Assembly (NCBI RefSeq): GCF_018531465.1
Contig: NZ_JAHDTF010000032.1
Span: 62,001-126,000, forward strand
DNA: 64,000 nt
Direction of reading: 5' to 3'
Source of the DNA: Sphaerisporangium fuscum
GTDB lineage: Bacteria > Actinomycetota > Actinomycetes > Streptosporangiales > Streptosporangiaceae
Part shown: piece after piece, positions 51,201-60,098 of the stretch
Position numbering within the stretch: position 1 is the first letter of the stretch
Layout: each line of letters begins with the position of its first letter
Made by a program: the position numbers and the translations under genes
The notes under the pieces: generated by a model
The model's database searches: none
What the model was told of the DNA's origin: nothing
What the model saw: the letters and a program-made list of their open reading frames with translations, nothing else

Positions 51201-52043
51201 TCAGCCCTTGATGCTGCCCGCGAGGATGCCGTTGATGAAGTGGCGCTGCAGCAGTACGAAGATCACCAGCAGCGGCAGGAGGGCGATACTGCCCGCGGCG
51301 AGCAGTTCCCCCCACACGGTGGCGAAGTCGGCGCCGATCCGGTTACCGGTGACGTTCTGCGCGAGGGTGGACAGGACCACCTGCAAGGTCTGGTGCGAGG
51401 TGTCGTTGACGGCGACGACCGGCCAGACGAAGTCGTTGTAGACGTTCATGGTGGTCAGCACGGCCAGCGCGGCGAGCCCGGGGCGGATCACGGGGAGCAC
51501 GACCTTGGCGAAGATGCCGAACTCCCCCGCCCCGTCCACCCGGCCCGCGTCGATGAGCTCGTTCGGGATGGCGGCGATGGTCTGCCGCATCCAGAAGATG
51601 CTGAACGCGTCGATGCTGCCCGGCAGGATGAGCGCCTGGTAGGTGTTCACCCAGCCGAGCGCGCTCATCTCCAGCAGCAGCGGAATGATCAGCACCAGCG
51701 TCGGCAGCATCAGCGTGAGCAGCACCACGCCGAACAGCGCGTTCTTGCCGGGGAAGTCGTACTTGGCGAACGCGTATCCGGCCAGCGGGCAGAAGAACAT
51801 CGTCATGGCGCCCCTGACCACCAGCACCAGCGCCGTGTTCGCGAACCCGGTGCCGATCGGCACGTCGGCGAACATGGCCCGGTAGTTGTCGAGCGTCGGT
51901 GCGCCGATCGACAGGGGTTCGGCGATGATGTCGGCCGCCGGCTTGAGCGAGGAGCTGACCGCCCACCAGATCGGGTACAGGAACGCGATCGCGAGCAGCG
52001 CCAGCACCGCGTACTGCAGGGGTCCGGGCCGGGTCTGGTTCAT
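51201..52043 (-). CDS. Carbohydrate ABC importer permease (MalG-like)
   Basis: 280 residues, six hydrophobic helices, with the family EAA motif AAIPNELIDAGRVDGAGEFGIFAKVVLPVIRPGL (about 172-205) that contacts the ATPase. CUT1-type second permease. ATG at 52043 overlaps the stop of the upstream permease by four bases. No ATPase gene is in the operon; a shared MsiK-type ATPase elsewhere is expected in actinomycetes. Confidence 0.94.
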   Translation of the reverse strand: MNQTRPGPLQYAVLALLAIAFLYPIWWAVSSSLKPAADIIAEPLSIGAPTLDNYRAMFADVPIGTGFANTALVLVVRGAMTMFFCPLAGYAFAKYDFPGKNALFGVVLLTLMLPTLVLIIPLLLEMSALGWVNTYQALILPGSIDAFSIFWMRQTIAAIPNELIDAGRVDGAGEFGIFAKVVLPVIRPGLAALAVLTTMNVYNDFVWPVVAVNDTSHQTLQVVLSTLAQNVTGNRIGADFATVWGELLAAGSIALLPLLVIFVLLQRHFINGILAGSIKG

Positions 52044-52966
52044 GACACCTCGTCTTTCGGCCGCAGCAGCCTGACCGACACCAGCGACAGGCCGAAGACC
52101 AGCAGGACCAGCAGGAACGAGTTCGCGGCGCCGGTGCCCAGGTCGGAGGCGGTGATGTGGTCGTACAGATAGAGGCCGGCGGTGGTGGTGGAGCCGTACG
52201 GGCCGCCCTGGGTGACCACGAACGGCTCGGCGAACATCTGGAAGACGGCCAGGGTCTGCACGACCACCAGGAACGCCATGCTCCGCCGCACCAGGGGGAC
52301 GGTGATCGACCAGAACTGGCGCCACCGGGAGGCGCCGTCGAGCGCGGCGGCCTCGTACACGCCTCCCGGGACGGCCTGGAGGCCGGCGAGCAGAATGATG
52401 ATCGCGAACCCGGTGGTCTTCCACAGGAACAGCAGGGCCAACGTCGGCTTGGACCAGGTCGTGGACGTCAGCCATCCCACATCGGGCAGGCCCACCAGGT
52501 TGAGCAGGTGGTTGACCAGACCGTAGTCCTGGTCGAACACCACGATCCAGACCTGGGCCATGGCGACCAGCGGGGTCACGAACGGCGCGATGAACGCCAC
52601 CCGGAACAGCCCCCGCAGCCGCAGTTTGGCGTTGGCCAGCAACACCGCGCCGCCCAGCCCTGCCACGATCTGGATCGGCACGATCAGCAGCCACATGACG
52701 GCGCTGTTGCCGAGCGAGGCCCAGAAGTCGGGGCTGGTCAGCAGGTAGAGGTAGTTGCCGAAGCCGACCCAGTGGGCCGTACCCCCGCCCCGCCAGCGCA
52801 TGAAGCTGAGCTGGAGCGCGTAGATCAGCGGGTAGATCCCGAACGCGGCGAAGACCAGGAAGAACGGGGCGATGAACAGGTACGGCGACAGCCGCGTGGA
52901 TCTCACGCGCGGCCGGTCGGCGCGCGCGGACCCGGTGAGCGGCCGTTCGGTCCGGGTGAGGCTCAT
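52040..52966 (-). CDS. Carbohydrate ABC importer permease (MalF-like)
   Basis: 308 residues, six hydrophobic helices; opens with a charged cytoplasmic segment then LSPYLFIAPFFLVFAAFGIYP. EAA motif AVPGGVYEAAALDGASRWRQFWSITVPLVRRSM (about 205-237). CUT1-type first permease. ATG at 52966 overlaps the lipoprotein stop (ATGA). Confidence 0.94.
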   Translation of the reverse strand: MSLTRTERPLTGSARADRPRVRSTRLSPYLFIAPFFLVFAAFGIYPLIYALQLSFMRWRGGGTAHWVGFGNYLYLLTSPDFWASLGNSAVMWLLIVPIQIVAGLGGAVLLANAKLRLRGLFRVAFIAPFVTPLVAMAQVWIVVFDQDYGLVNHLLNLVGLPDVGWLTSTTWSKPTLALLFLWKTTGFAIIILLAGLQAVPGGVYEAAALDGASRWRQFWSITVPLVRRSMAFLVVVQTLAVFQMFAEPFVVTQGGPYGSTTTAGLYLYDHITASDLGTGAANSFLLVLLVFGLSLVSVRLLRPKDEVS

Positions 52967-54318
52967 GAGCGGTCGATCAGGTTGCGCTGGATCTTCTCGG
53001 ACGACTCCGTGATCACCTGGTCGGGGGACATCCTGCCCTCGATCAGGCGCTGCAGGTTGTCGCCGAGGTAGTCCACCGACTGGGCCCACCACCAGGGAAT
53101 GGGCGCGGCGGCCGGGATGGTGCGGGCGGCCTCGACGGCGACCTTCCACAGGTCCTGGCCGCCGAGCGCCTCGATGGGCCGGAAGAGCGGCTTGGCCGGG
53201 TCGAGCGCGGGGGTGAAGCCGGGAACCGAGGTGGACAGGCCGCCGGGGTAGACGGCGTTGGGCCCGTACACGGCGGTGTAGCCGGGCTCCTTGAAGCACA
53301 GGAACTCGTACAGGAGCCAGGCCAGCTCGGGGTTCTTCGCCTTGGCGGGGATGACGAAGCTGCTGCCGCCCATGGCGCCGCTGCGCGCGCCGCCCGGCGT
53401 CCAGGCCGGCAGCGGTGCGGCCCGCCACCTGCCCTTGGTGGCCTTGAGCAACTGCTGCGGCGCGAACGACCACCAGATGGCCCACGGCACGAACACCTGC
53501 TGGCCGCCGTCCAGCGTGCCGACGTCGGCGGGCTCCAGGTAGGGGGCGTGGGTGACCAGCCCGTCCTTGACCGCGCTCTGGATCCAGCCGAAGATCCGCC
53601 GGTACTCCGCGGAGTCCAGCCGCAGCTTGCCCTGGGCGTCGGCGAGGCTGGTGCCCTGCTGGTTGGCCAGCATCTCCAGCCAGAGCTGGCTGAGGAACGG
53701 GGTCTTCTCCAGGTGGATGGGCCTGGTCTTCGGGTCCTTCTCCTTGACGGTCCGGGCGGCGGCCAGCAGGTCGTCGTACGTGGCCAGGCCCGCCGGATCC
53801 ACTCCGGCGTTCTCCAGCACGTCCTCGCGGTACCAGAGCAGTCCGGGGTCGAGGTCCCAGGGAACGCCGTAGATCTTGCCGTCCACGGTGTTCACCGAGA
53901 GCTTGTACGGCGAGGTCTTGTCCCGGTACGGCGCGATGAGGTCGGTCAGGTCGTACAGGTGCTCGGCCTGCCCGCCGATCTTGGCGTCGTCCCAGAAGCT
54001 GCCGTCGGGCACGTTGGTGCCGCTGATCAGGGTGTTGGCCAGCTTCGCGTCGATGTCCACGGCCTGGTGGTTCACCTTGACGTTCGGGTACGCCTGGCGG
54101 AACTTGGCGATGGCCGCGTCGAACACCTTGAACAGGTCGCCCGACCGGTTCCAGATGGTGATCTCGCCCTTGACCGAGGACGCCGACGCGGTGGGCGCGG
54201 CCAGCTTGCTCGGCTGCGCGCCCGGGCCGCCAGGCGCGCAGGCGGCGAGCGAACCGGCCGCGGCGATGCCCAGGGCTCCCTTGAGAAAACCGCGCCGGTC
54301 TATTGGGGATGTGGACAT
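52963..54318 (-). CDS. Carbohydrate ABC substrate-binding lipoprotein
   Basis: 451 residues with a combined Tat and lipoprotein signal: twin arginine DRRGFLKGALG at 7-17 and lipobox LAAC with C27. The mature part is a family 1 extracellular solute-binding protein (GEITIWNRSGDLFKVFDAAIAKFRQAYP, about 49-76). Captures the oligosaccharide for the two permeases. First gene of the importer operon, divergent from a LacI regulator whose operators lie just upstream. Confidence 0.95.
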   Translation of the reverse strand: MSTSPIDRRGFLKGALGIAAAGSLAACAPGGPGAQPSKLAAPTASASSVKGEITIWNRSGDLFKVFDAAIAKFRQAYPNVKVNHQAVDIDAKLANTLISGTNVPDGSFWDDAKIGGQAEHLYDLTDLIAPYRDKTSPYKLSVNTVDGKIYGVPWDLDPGLLWYREDVLENAGVDPAGLATYDDLLAAARTVKEKDPKTRPIHLEKTPFLSQLWLEMLANQQGTSLADAQGKLRLDSAEYRRIFGWIQSAVKDGLVTHAPYLEPADVGTLDGGQQVFVPWAIWWSFAPQQLLKATKGRWRAAPLPAWTPGGARSGAMGGSSFVIPAKAKNPELAWLLYEFLCFKEPGYTAVYGPNAVYPGGLSTSVPGFTPALDPAKPLFRPIEALGGQDLWKVAVEAARTIPAAAPIPWWWAQSVDYLGDNLQRLIEGRMSPDQVITESSEKIQRNLIDRS

Positions 54319-54349
54319 CTCTGACTCCTGGGCCGGTGCTCACTCTAGC

Positions 54350-54396
54350 TCTGCAACGATGCAGACATAATGCATACTTGTCTGCAACGATGCAAG
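54350..54396. promoter_or_regulatory. Paired LacI operators TGCAACGATGCA
   Basis: TCTGCAACGATGCAGA at 54350-54365 and TCTGCAACGATGCAAG at 54381-54396 share the core TGCAACGATGCA, with centres 31 bp apart (about three helical turns). Between them ATGCAT-type half-sites occur near 54370. They lie 32 bp before the lipoprotein gene and 50 bp before the LacI gene, so both directions can be controlled. Confidence 0.88.
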
Positions 54397-54446
54397 AGCG
54401 GGTTTGGGATCTTCCCAGGCGCCGCCTTCGGAGGTATAGGAGACGC

Positions 54447-55457
54447 ATGGCCGGCCCCACGCTACGCGACGTCGCCAAACGGGCGAACGTTTCGATTCGC
54501 ACCGTCTCCAACGTGGTGAACGGCTACGCGCCGGTGTCGGACGAGTTGCGTGCCCGGGTGCAGGCCGTGCTGGACGAGCTCGACTACCGTCCCAACCTCA
54601 TCGCCCGCAACCTCAAGCAGGGGCGTACCGGGATGATCGCCCTGGTGGTGCCCGAGCTGGACGTGCCGTACTTCGCCGAGCTGGCCCGCGAGGTGATCAC
54701 AGCCGCCCGCGCCCACGGCTACGTGGTGATGGTCGACCAGACCGACGGCGACGGCGACCGGGAACGCGAGCTGCTGGGGAGGGAGTCACGGGCCACCATG
54801 TTCGACGGGCTGCTGCTCAGCCCGTTGACGATCTCCGCCGAGGAGCTGCGCGCACGCGGCAACCGGATCCCGATCGTGCTGCTCGGCGAGCACATCTTCA
54901 ACGGCAGCTTCCACCACGTCGCCATCGACAACGTCGCCGCCGCCCGCGAGGCCACCACCCACCTGCTGGACCTGGGCCGCCGCCGCGTGGCCGCCATCGG
55001 CGACCAGCCGTACACGACCGGCGAGACCGCCCAGCTCCGCACCGCCGGCTACCGCCAGGCACACGCCCGCGCCGGCCTGGAGGTGAACGAGGATCTCGTC
55101 GTCTCCACCTCGCGCTTCCACCGCCGCCTGGGCGCCGAGGCCATGGAGCACCTGCTCACCCTGCCGGAACCGCCCGACGCCGTGTTCTGCTACAACGACC
55201 TGCTCGCCCTGGGCGCGATCAGGGTACTGACCAGAGCCGGCCGCCGCATCCCCGACGACGTGGCCGTGGTCGGCATGGACGACATCGAAGAGGGCCAGTA
55301 CAGCACCCCCAGCCTGACCACGATCGCCCCGGACAAGAGGGAGATCGCGCGCCAGGCCGTGAACACCCTGATGGACGCGATCAACGGCACTCCCGGCACG
55401 CATTCGGAGATCACCGTCCCGCACCGGTTGATCATCAGGGAGAGCACCGCGGGCTGA
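54447..55457 (+). CDS. LacI-family transcriptional regulator of the carbohydrate locus
   Basis: 336 residues: HTH LRDVAKRANVSIRTVSNVVNG at 6-26, hinge, and ligand domain with GLLLSPLTISAEELRARG, IDNVAAAREATTHLLDLGRRRVAAIG (about 150-175) and a C-terminal VAVVGMDDIEEGQYSTPSLTTI. ATG at 54447 behind AGGAG. Divergent from the importer operon and expected to bind the paired palindromes in between; the inducer is presumably the imported sugar. Confidence 0.93.
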   Translation: MAGPTLRDVAKRANVSIRTVSNVVNGYAPVSDELRARVQAVLDELDYRPNLIARNLKQGRTGMIALVVPELDVPYFAELAREVITAARAHGYVVMVDQTDGDGDRERELLGRESRATMFDGLLLSPLTISAEELRARGNRIPIVLLGEHIFNGSFHHVAIDNVAAAREATTHLLDLGRRRVAAIGDQPYTTGETAQLRTAGYRQAHARAGLEVNEDLVVSTSRFHRRLGAEAMEHLLTLPEPPDAVFCYNDLLALGAIRVLTRAGRRIPDDVAVVGMDDIEEGQYSTPSLTTIAPDKREIARQAVNTLMDAINGTPGTHSEITVPHRLIIRESTAG

Positions 55458-55465
55458 GCCGGTCG

Positions 55466-55519
55466 TGGGGGGGGGGGGGGGGGGGGGGGGGCCCGCCCCC
55501 CCCCCCCCCCCCCCCCCCC
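55466..55519. repeat. G26-CCCG-C24 homopolymer inverted repeat
   Basis: 26 consecutive G (55466-55491), CCCG (55492-55495) and 24 consecutive C (55496-55519). It forms a near-perfect G/C hairpin between the convergent LacI gene (stop 55457) and the PL8 lyase gene (stop 55533), where a bidirectional terminator would sit. Such runs could also form G-quadruplexes and are prone to replication or assembly length error. Confidence 0.95.
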
Positions 55520-55532
55520 ACGCCCCGCGCGC

Positions 55533-58040
55533 TCAGCGCAGGGTCGCGGTGAAGGACCGGCCGTAGGCGTGCCGGGTCACCGCCTGGACCAGGGTGCCGC
55601 CCGGCACACGCCGGACCGTCACCCCCTCGTCGGCCGCCTCGAGCCTGAGAGGCGCCCCGTGCAGGACGACGGTGACGCGGTCGCGTTTCATCGTGGGATC
55701 GGACAGCGCGACGACCGTACGGCCGCCGGACTTCACCATGACCGAGGCCGGGCCGTCGACGAGCAGACGCTCGGCATGGTGCTGACCGTGGGCGAAGACG
55801 TTGGCGGCCACGATCCCGAGACCTCTGTGCTTGATCGCCTGCACGTCCCCGTCGTTGGCCAGGACGGTCAGCGGTCCGTCCGCGTACCCGCGCAGACGGG
55901 ACTCGCTCGCGTTCGGGACCAGGGCGTAGGCGAAGGCGGGGACGTCACCGGCGGCCGGGTGCGCGACCGAGGCGGTGAAGACCTTCTTGGTCACGCCGGT
56001 GTCGGGATTGGACGTGCGCACGACCCTGCGGCTGCGGGTCACCGTCTCCACCCCGGCCGTGACGGGCTGCCGGGTGAAGAAGACGTAGCCGACCGCCGTA
56101 CCGCGGGTGCCGTTGGCGTAGCGCAGCCAGCGCGGCGCAGAGGTGCCGCCCGCCTGCCAGACCTGGCCGCCCCAGCCCTCGCCGGTGAGCGAGACGGCGT
56201 CGCCGGTCGCGGCGATGCGGCTGTCCACGGTGGTCACCGCGTCCCGTCCGCCCCGCCCGGAGACCGCCGCGGCGAGAACGACGATCTCGTCGTCCAGCAT
56301 GAACCACGACTTGGTCGCGCGCGCGTTCCGGTAGGCGACGAAGTCGTCGGGCAGCACGCCCGCCTGCTTGGCGGTGTAGGCGACGTCGTCCGACTGGACG
56401 AACCCCGCCACACCGTACGCGCCCAGTGTCGCGCCGCCGGAGAAGGCGTTCCCGGCGCGGGGGAAGTACACGTAGGTGTTCTGGGACTCCGAGGAGGAGG
56501 TGAAGTTCAGCGGATGCCCCGGGTTCTCGTACCACAACCGGCCGTACAGCTCCGGCACCGTCCGCCGCTCCTCCACCGGCGCGGTGATCCCGGCCAGCCG
56601 GTACGGCGAGACCGTGGTGTAGTAGTCGACGCCGAAGACCTCGCGCTGGTCCTCCCCCGCCAGGTAGAGGTAGTACGCGCCGTCGCCCTGGAACCAGGGC
56701 ATCAGGTTCTCGCCGCTCATGTACTCGTACTTGCTGATCCGCTCGGAGCTGCGCGCCAGGGCCCACGCGTACCCGGGGCGCCGGTGGACGGTCCTGTCCA
56801 TCGCGTTGAACGCCACGCAGCGCGCGGGCGGATTCAGGTCGGCGGCCGGGACGGCGGAGTCGGCGCGGATGGCCGCGTAGCGGGCGACGCTCACCGGCGA
56901 GACGAAGGCGGCCGTGTCGGCGGCCGGGAGGAACTTCAGGTACTTCTTCAGCGCGAGAGCCTTGGAGTCCTCGACGTGGTCGACCAGGTCGGCGATGGCC
57001 TCCACGATAACTCCGACGTCGTCGTAGCCGGTGGCGGTGCGCGAGACCGCCCGTCCCTTGACGATCTCCATCATCCATCCTTCGAAGATCAGCGGGGCGA
57101 AGCCGTCGGCGATCCAGCGATACACCGCACCGGCCAGGTCGGAGGCGCCGTTCGTGGCCCCCTCCAGCGTCTTGAGCGTCTGCACGACCCGGGTCAGCAG
57201 GATGCGCCCGTAGGAGCCGGTGTAGGCGACCGAGTCGTGCTGGATGAACGAGCCGTCGCGGTAGTAGCCGTCGGTCACCCCGTGCTCGAGGTTGTAGGGG
57301 TCGATCGTGGCGAACACGGTGGCCTGGTCGGAGATCGCCTTGCCGACACGGGCGTCGTCGCCGGTCACCGCGCCCTGCAGGATCCGGTTGGCGGTGATGT
57401 CGGCCAGGTTCGCCCCGGTGTGGAAGCGGGAGTCCAGATCGACGTCACCGTTCTTGCCGTTGCGCAGGTAGGCGTCCATCGAGGCGATGTAAGTGGCCAC
57501 GAGGTCCGGCCGCTCCTCCCGCAGCCGATCGACCAGCAGGGCCAGGGTCCGGCTCACGTTGGTCGAGATGCCGATCTCCCAGCTGTACCAGTTGCCGTAG
57601 TAGCCCTTCGACTGGTCGCCGTAGTAGCGCTCGTGCAACCACAGCAGTCCGTCGGCCACCCGGCGCTGGACCTGTACGTCGCCGTCCAGCTCGCCCCTCG
57701 GCGTGCGGGTCGCGAGCGCGATCTCGTACAGATACTGGAAGGCCAGCCGCAGGTTGGCGTCGTCGGCGCCGAGCGCCAGACCGGCGAGCAGCTCACCCTC
57801 GCGCGCCCGGTCCATGGCGGCCAGCCGCTGCCTGGCGGTCCTGGCGATCGCCGCCACCTTGCCGGCGACCTCGGGCCGGGCATTGACGTCGGGAGTCCCC
57901 GCCAACATCGCCACGGTGTTGGCGAGCACCCGCGCGTGATCGATCCCCACTGCGGCATGCGCGGGGAAGGGGCCGGCCACGGCCAGCAAACCGGCCCCGG
58001 GCAGCAACGAGAGAACTTGACGACGAGAAAGAAACGACAC
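55533..58040 (-). CDS. Secreted polysaccharide lyase family 8 (hyaluronate/chondroitin/xanthan lyase type)
   Basis: 835 residues. Tat-like signal peptide (RRQVLSLLPGAGLLAVAGPF near 6-25, cleavage after AHAA). The N-terminal alpha-toroid holds the PL8 triad: N218 in ADITANRIL, H268 in RDGSFIQHDS and Y277 in AYTGSYG; the spacings 50 and 9 equal those of pneumococcal hyaluronate lyase (N349, H399, Y408). The C-terminal half is beta-rich. Enzymes of this family cleave uronic-acid polysaccharides by beta-elimination outside the cell. Which polymer is not predictable. It likely feeds the adjacent importer. GTG start at 58040. Confidence 0.93.
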   Translation of the reverse strand: MSFLSRRQVLSLLPGAGLLAVAGPFPAHAAVGIDHARVLANTVAMLAGTPDVNARPEVAGKVAAIARTARQRLAAMDRAREGELLAGLALGADDANLRLAFQYLYEIALATRTPRGELDGDVQVQRRVADGLLWLHERYYGDQSKGYYGNWYSWEIGISTNVSRTLALLVDRLREERPDLVATYIASMDAYLRNGKNGDVDLDSRFHTGANLADITANRILQGAVTGDDARVGKAISDQATVFATIDPYNLEHGVTDGYYRDGSFIQHDSVAYTGSYGRILLTRVVQTLKTLEGATNGASDLAGAVYRWIADGFAPLIFEGWMMEIVKGRAVSRTATGYDDVGVIVEAIADLVDHVEDSKALALKKYLKFLPAADTAAFVSPVSVARYAAIRADSAVPAADLNPPARCVAFNAMDRTVHRRPGYAWALARSSERISKYEYMSGENLMPWFQGDGAYYLYLAGEDQREVFGVDYYTTVSPYRLAGITAPVEERRTVPELYGRLWYENPGHPLNFTSSSESQNTYVYFPRAGNAFSGGATLGAYGVAGFVQSDDVAYTAKQAGVLPDDFVAYRNARATKSWFMLDDEIVVLAAAVSGRGGRDAVTTVDSRIAATGDAVSLTGEGWGGQVWQAGGTSAPRWLRYANGTRGTAVGYVFFTRQPVTAGVETVTRSRRVVRTSNPDTGVTKKVFTASVAHPAAGDVPAFAYALVPNASESRLRGYADGPLTVLANDGDVQAIKHRGLGIVAANVFAHGQHHAERLLVDGPASVMVKSGGRTVVALSDPTMKRDRVTVVLHGAPLRLEAADEGVTVRRVPGGTLVQAVTRHAYGRSFTATLR

Positions 58041-58204
58041 GGCAGGCTCCAGGCGTGGGGGGATATGCCTACATGATCCCTATTGCCCGATCTTGAACCC
58101 CTTGAAGCGGATCTGGGGCACCACCAAAGGCAGAGCGTCGATGCTGCTCGCGTCACCACCACAAGGGGGAGAACCAGCCCATCGGGTGCAGCCTGAGGTC
58201 ACCG

Positions 58205-58609
58205 TCAGCCGACGGGCGGCCATCCCTGCACGGCCGCTTCCTGCCGCAGAGCCGGAGGCCAGGAAGCGATGAAATCGGCGACCTCCGCATCCCACGGACC
58301 CACGTTCTCGACGAACGAGACCGCCACGAGCTCACGCAACCGCAGGTCGGAGGCCATCATCGCCTGCTCCAGGAAAGCCAGGCATCGCCCTACCACGGCA
58401 TCGTCGCCACACTGATGGGCTTTGAGCACGAACCGGGTCAGATCCCCGAACAGCACATGCTGCAACACCTCGTCGTCGCAGGCAACATGTTCCTGCACGA
58501 CCGGAGCGAACTCGGGCACTTCCGCGATCAAAAGATCAGCGATCCGCTCGTACGACAGTCCGGCATCCACACCACCATCATCATGCAGCCGGGCACAGTG
58601 CGGATGCAC
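58205..58609 (-). CDS. DUF7674-like small soluble protein
   Basis: 134 residues with LSYERIADLLIAEVPEFAPVVQEHV, VLQHVLFGDLTRFVLKAHQ and RELVAVSFVENVGPWDAEVADFIASWPPALR, which I recognise as a small family of uncharacterised or immunity-like proteins (DUF7674 type). GTG at 58609 is assumed; a GTG at 58570 would give a shorter protein starting near VDAGLSYERI. No signal peptide. Neighbouring genes are also small and accessory. The 164 bp to the PL8 start show nothing clear. Confidence 0.65.
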   Translation of the reverse strand: MHPHCARLHDDGGVDAGLSYERIADLLIAEVPEFAPVVQEHVACDDEVLQHVLFGDLTRFVLKAHQCGDDAVVGRCLAFLEQAMMASDLRLRELVAVSFVENVGPWDAEVADFIASWPPALRQEAAVQGWPPVG

Positions 58610-58683
58610 TGCTGCGGCTCCATGCCGAGTGCATCAGCGGGTACCAAAGAACGTAAGGCTGTGAACCCCTAAGGAAAGTCCAG

Positions 58684-59097
58684 GTGCCGAAACGGAAGCC
58701 CCGCCAGGGAGATGACGAACTCTCCGAGGCCGTCGCCGTAGAGCAGGATGACCTGCCGCCGAGCGAACCTCGGACGGCTGGCTTGAGTCCAGGGTCGTCG
58801 GGGGAACTCGTCACTCCGGACGGAACGAAGTGGCAGGCCCGGCGGCGCAATGCCGACATCCGGATCGTCAAGCGGCTGATCGCCAAACCGGGAGTGCCGT
58901 TGGTGTTCGGCGCGGTTGGAGGGTTCCACCGCTCTGTCATCGCTCCCGAAGATCGGGCGCGGGTCTGGGCCGAACTGCGCCCTTCGTTCGACGGCCCCGG
59001 CGTGAAGAGATCACCTACCGAAGGGGCGACGTACACCGCTACGTGGTTCGTCAACGACGCCGGGGGCGAGCTGATCTATCTGGAAGAGCACTGTTGA
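58684..59097 (+). CDS. Hypothetical small protein
   Basis: 137 residues from GTG at 58684 behind AAGGAAAG. A charged N-terminal part (MPKRKPRQGDDELSEAVAVE) is followed by a compact domain with GTKWQARRRNADIRIVKRLI and TYTATWFVNDAGGELIYLEE. No family recognised. The N-terminal region is polar and may be disordered. The next 257 bp (59098-59354) have no gene I can support. Confidence 0.6.
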   Translation: MPKRKPRQGDDELSEAVAVEQDDLPPSEPRTAGLSPGSSGELVTPDGTKWQARRRNADIRIVKRLIAKPGVPLVFGAVGGFHRSVIAPEDRARVWAELRPSFDGPGVKRSPTEGATYTATWFVNDAGGELIYLEEHC

Positions 59098-59354
59098 CGG
59101 AGGTAAGGCCGATGTCGCAGCGCGGATCGGCTGGCCACATGCACCACCGCACGTCTACGCCAAGTGCATCCGCGGCCATAGAGAGGCGAGTGTCGCGGGT
59201 CAAGCCGTGGCAGCCGCACGCCCGGGCGGCGAGTGGGCGTGGAACCGCGAGGCGGCACGGCGCGCCGCTTCTCGATCACTCTGGCCAGCGGCCACGTCCG
59301 GCAGCGGGTCGAAATCAATGGACAATACCTGCACCCGCTGCCACTGTTGCCGGC

Positions 59355-60098
59355 ATGCGACAGGAGGACATCTGGGGCGCCGAGACCGCGCGACGCTATG
59401 ACACGCCGGGCACCGGCATGTTCGCCCCCGAGGTCCTGGGGCCGACCGTAGACCGCCTCGCCGAACTTGCCGATGACGGACGCGCGCTCGAATTCGCCAT
59501 CGGAACAGGCCGGGTCGCTGTGCCGCTCGCCGAGCGAGGGGTGCCCGTCACCGGCATCGAGCTGTCACCCGCGATGATCGACCAGCTGCGGACGAAGGTG
59601 GATGAGGCGACGATCCCAGTGATCGCCGGCGACATGGCGACCGCCACGGCTCCAGGGAAGTACACACTCGTCTACCTCGTCTACAACACGATTTCGAACC
59701 TGCTCACGCAAGCCGAGCAGGTCGCGTGCTTCCGCAATGCCGCCCGCCACCTCACCCGCGGCGGCCGTTTCGTGATCGAGCTCTGGGTGCCTGAGTTGCG
59801 CAAGCTCCCACCAGGTCAACAGGCCACGGTCTGGCATTGCGAGCCGGGCTATATCGGCTTGGACACCTACGACATTCTGCGCCAGCACGTCGTATCACAC
59901 CACTTCAGGTTCGATGAGAGCAGCGAGGCTCAACTGTTCCGCAGCCCGCACCGCTACATCTGGCCGGCCGAGCTCGACCTCATGGCCCAGCTGGCCGGGA
60001 TGGAGTTGGAAAGCCGGCATGCCGACTGGACCGGAACCGAATTCACCACCGAATCGCGCTCCCACGTTTCCGTTTACCGCGTCCCACCGGACGACTGA
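59355..60098 (+). CDS. Class I SAM-dependent methyltransferase
   Basis: 247 residues with SAM motif I LEFAIGTGRVAVPLAERG near residue 45, motif II/post-I GIELSPAMIDQLRTK and motif III region HLTRGGRFVIELWVPELR. This resembles small-molecule methyltransferases of the Methyltransf_25 type. Substrate unknown. ATG at 59355 starts at the family N-terminus MRQEDIWGAETARRYD; no clear ribosome site. Base composition is slightly lower in GC than neighbouring operons, compatible with an accessory origin. Confidence 0.88.
   Translation: MRQEDIWGAETARRYDTPGTGMFAPEVLGPTVDRLAELADDGRALEFAIGTGRVAVPLAERGVPVTGIELSPAMIDQLRTKVDEATIPVIAGDMATATAPGKYTLVYLVYNTISNLLTQAEQVACFRNAARHLTRGGRFVIELWVPELRKLPPGQQATVWHCEPGYIGLDTYDILRQHVVSHHFRFDESSEAQLFRSPHRYIWPAELDLMAQLAGMELESRHADWTGTEFTTESRSHVSVYRVPPDD

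Noticed and set aside
52967..54511. Upstream continuation of the MalF-like permease frame into the lipoprotein gene.
   Set aside because: Shadow of the lipoprotein; the ATGA overlap at 52963-52966 gives the true boundary.
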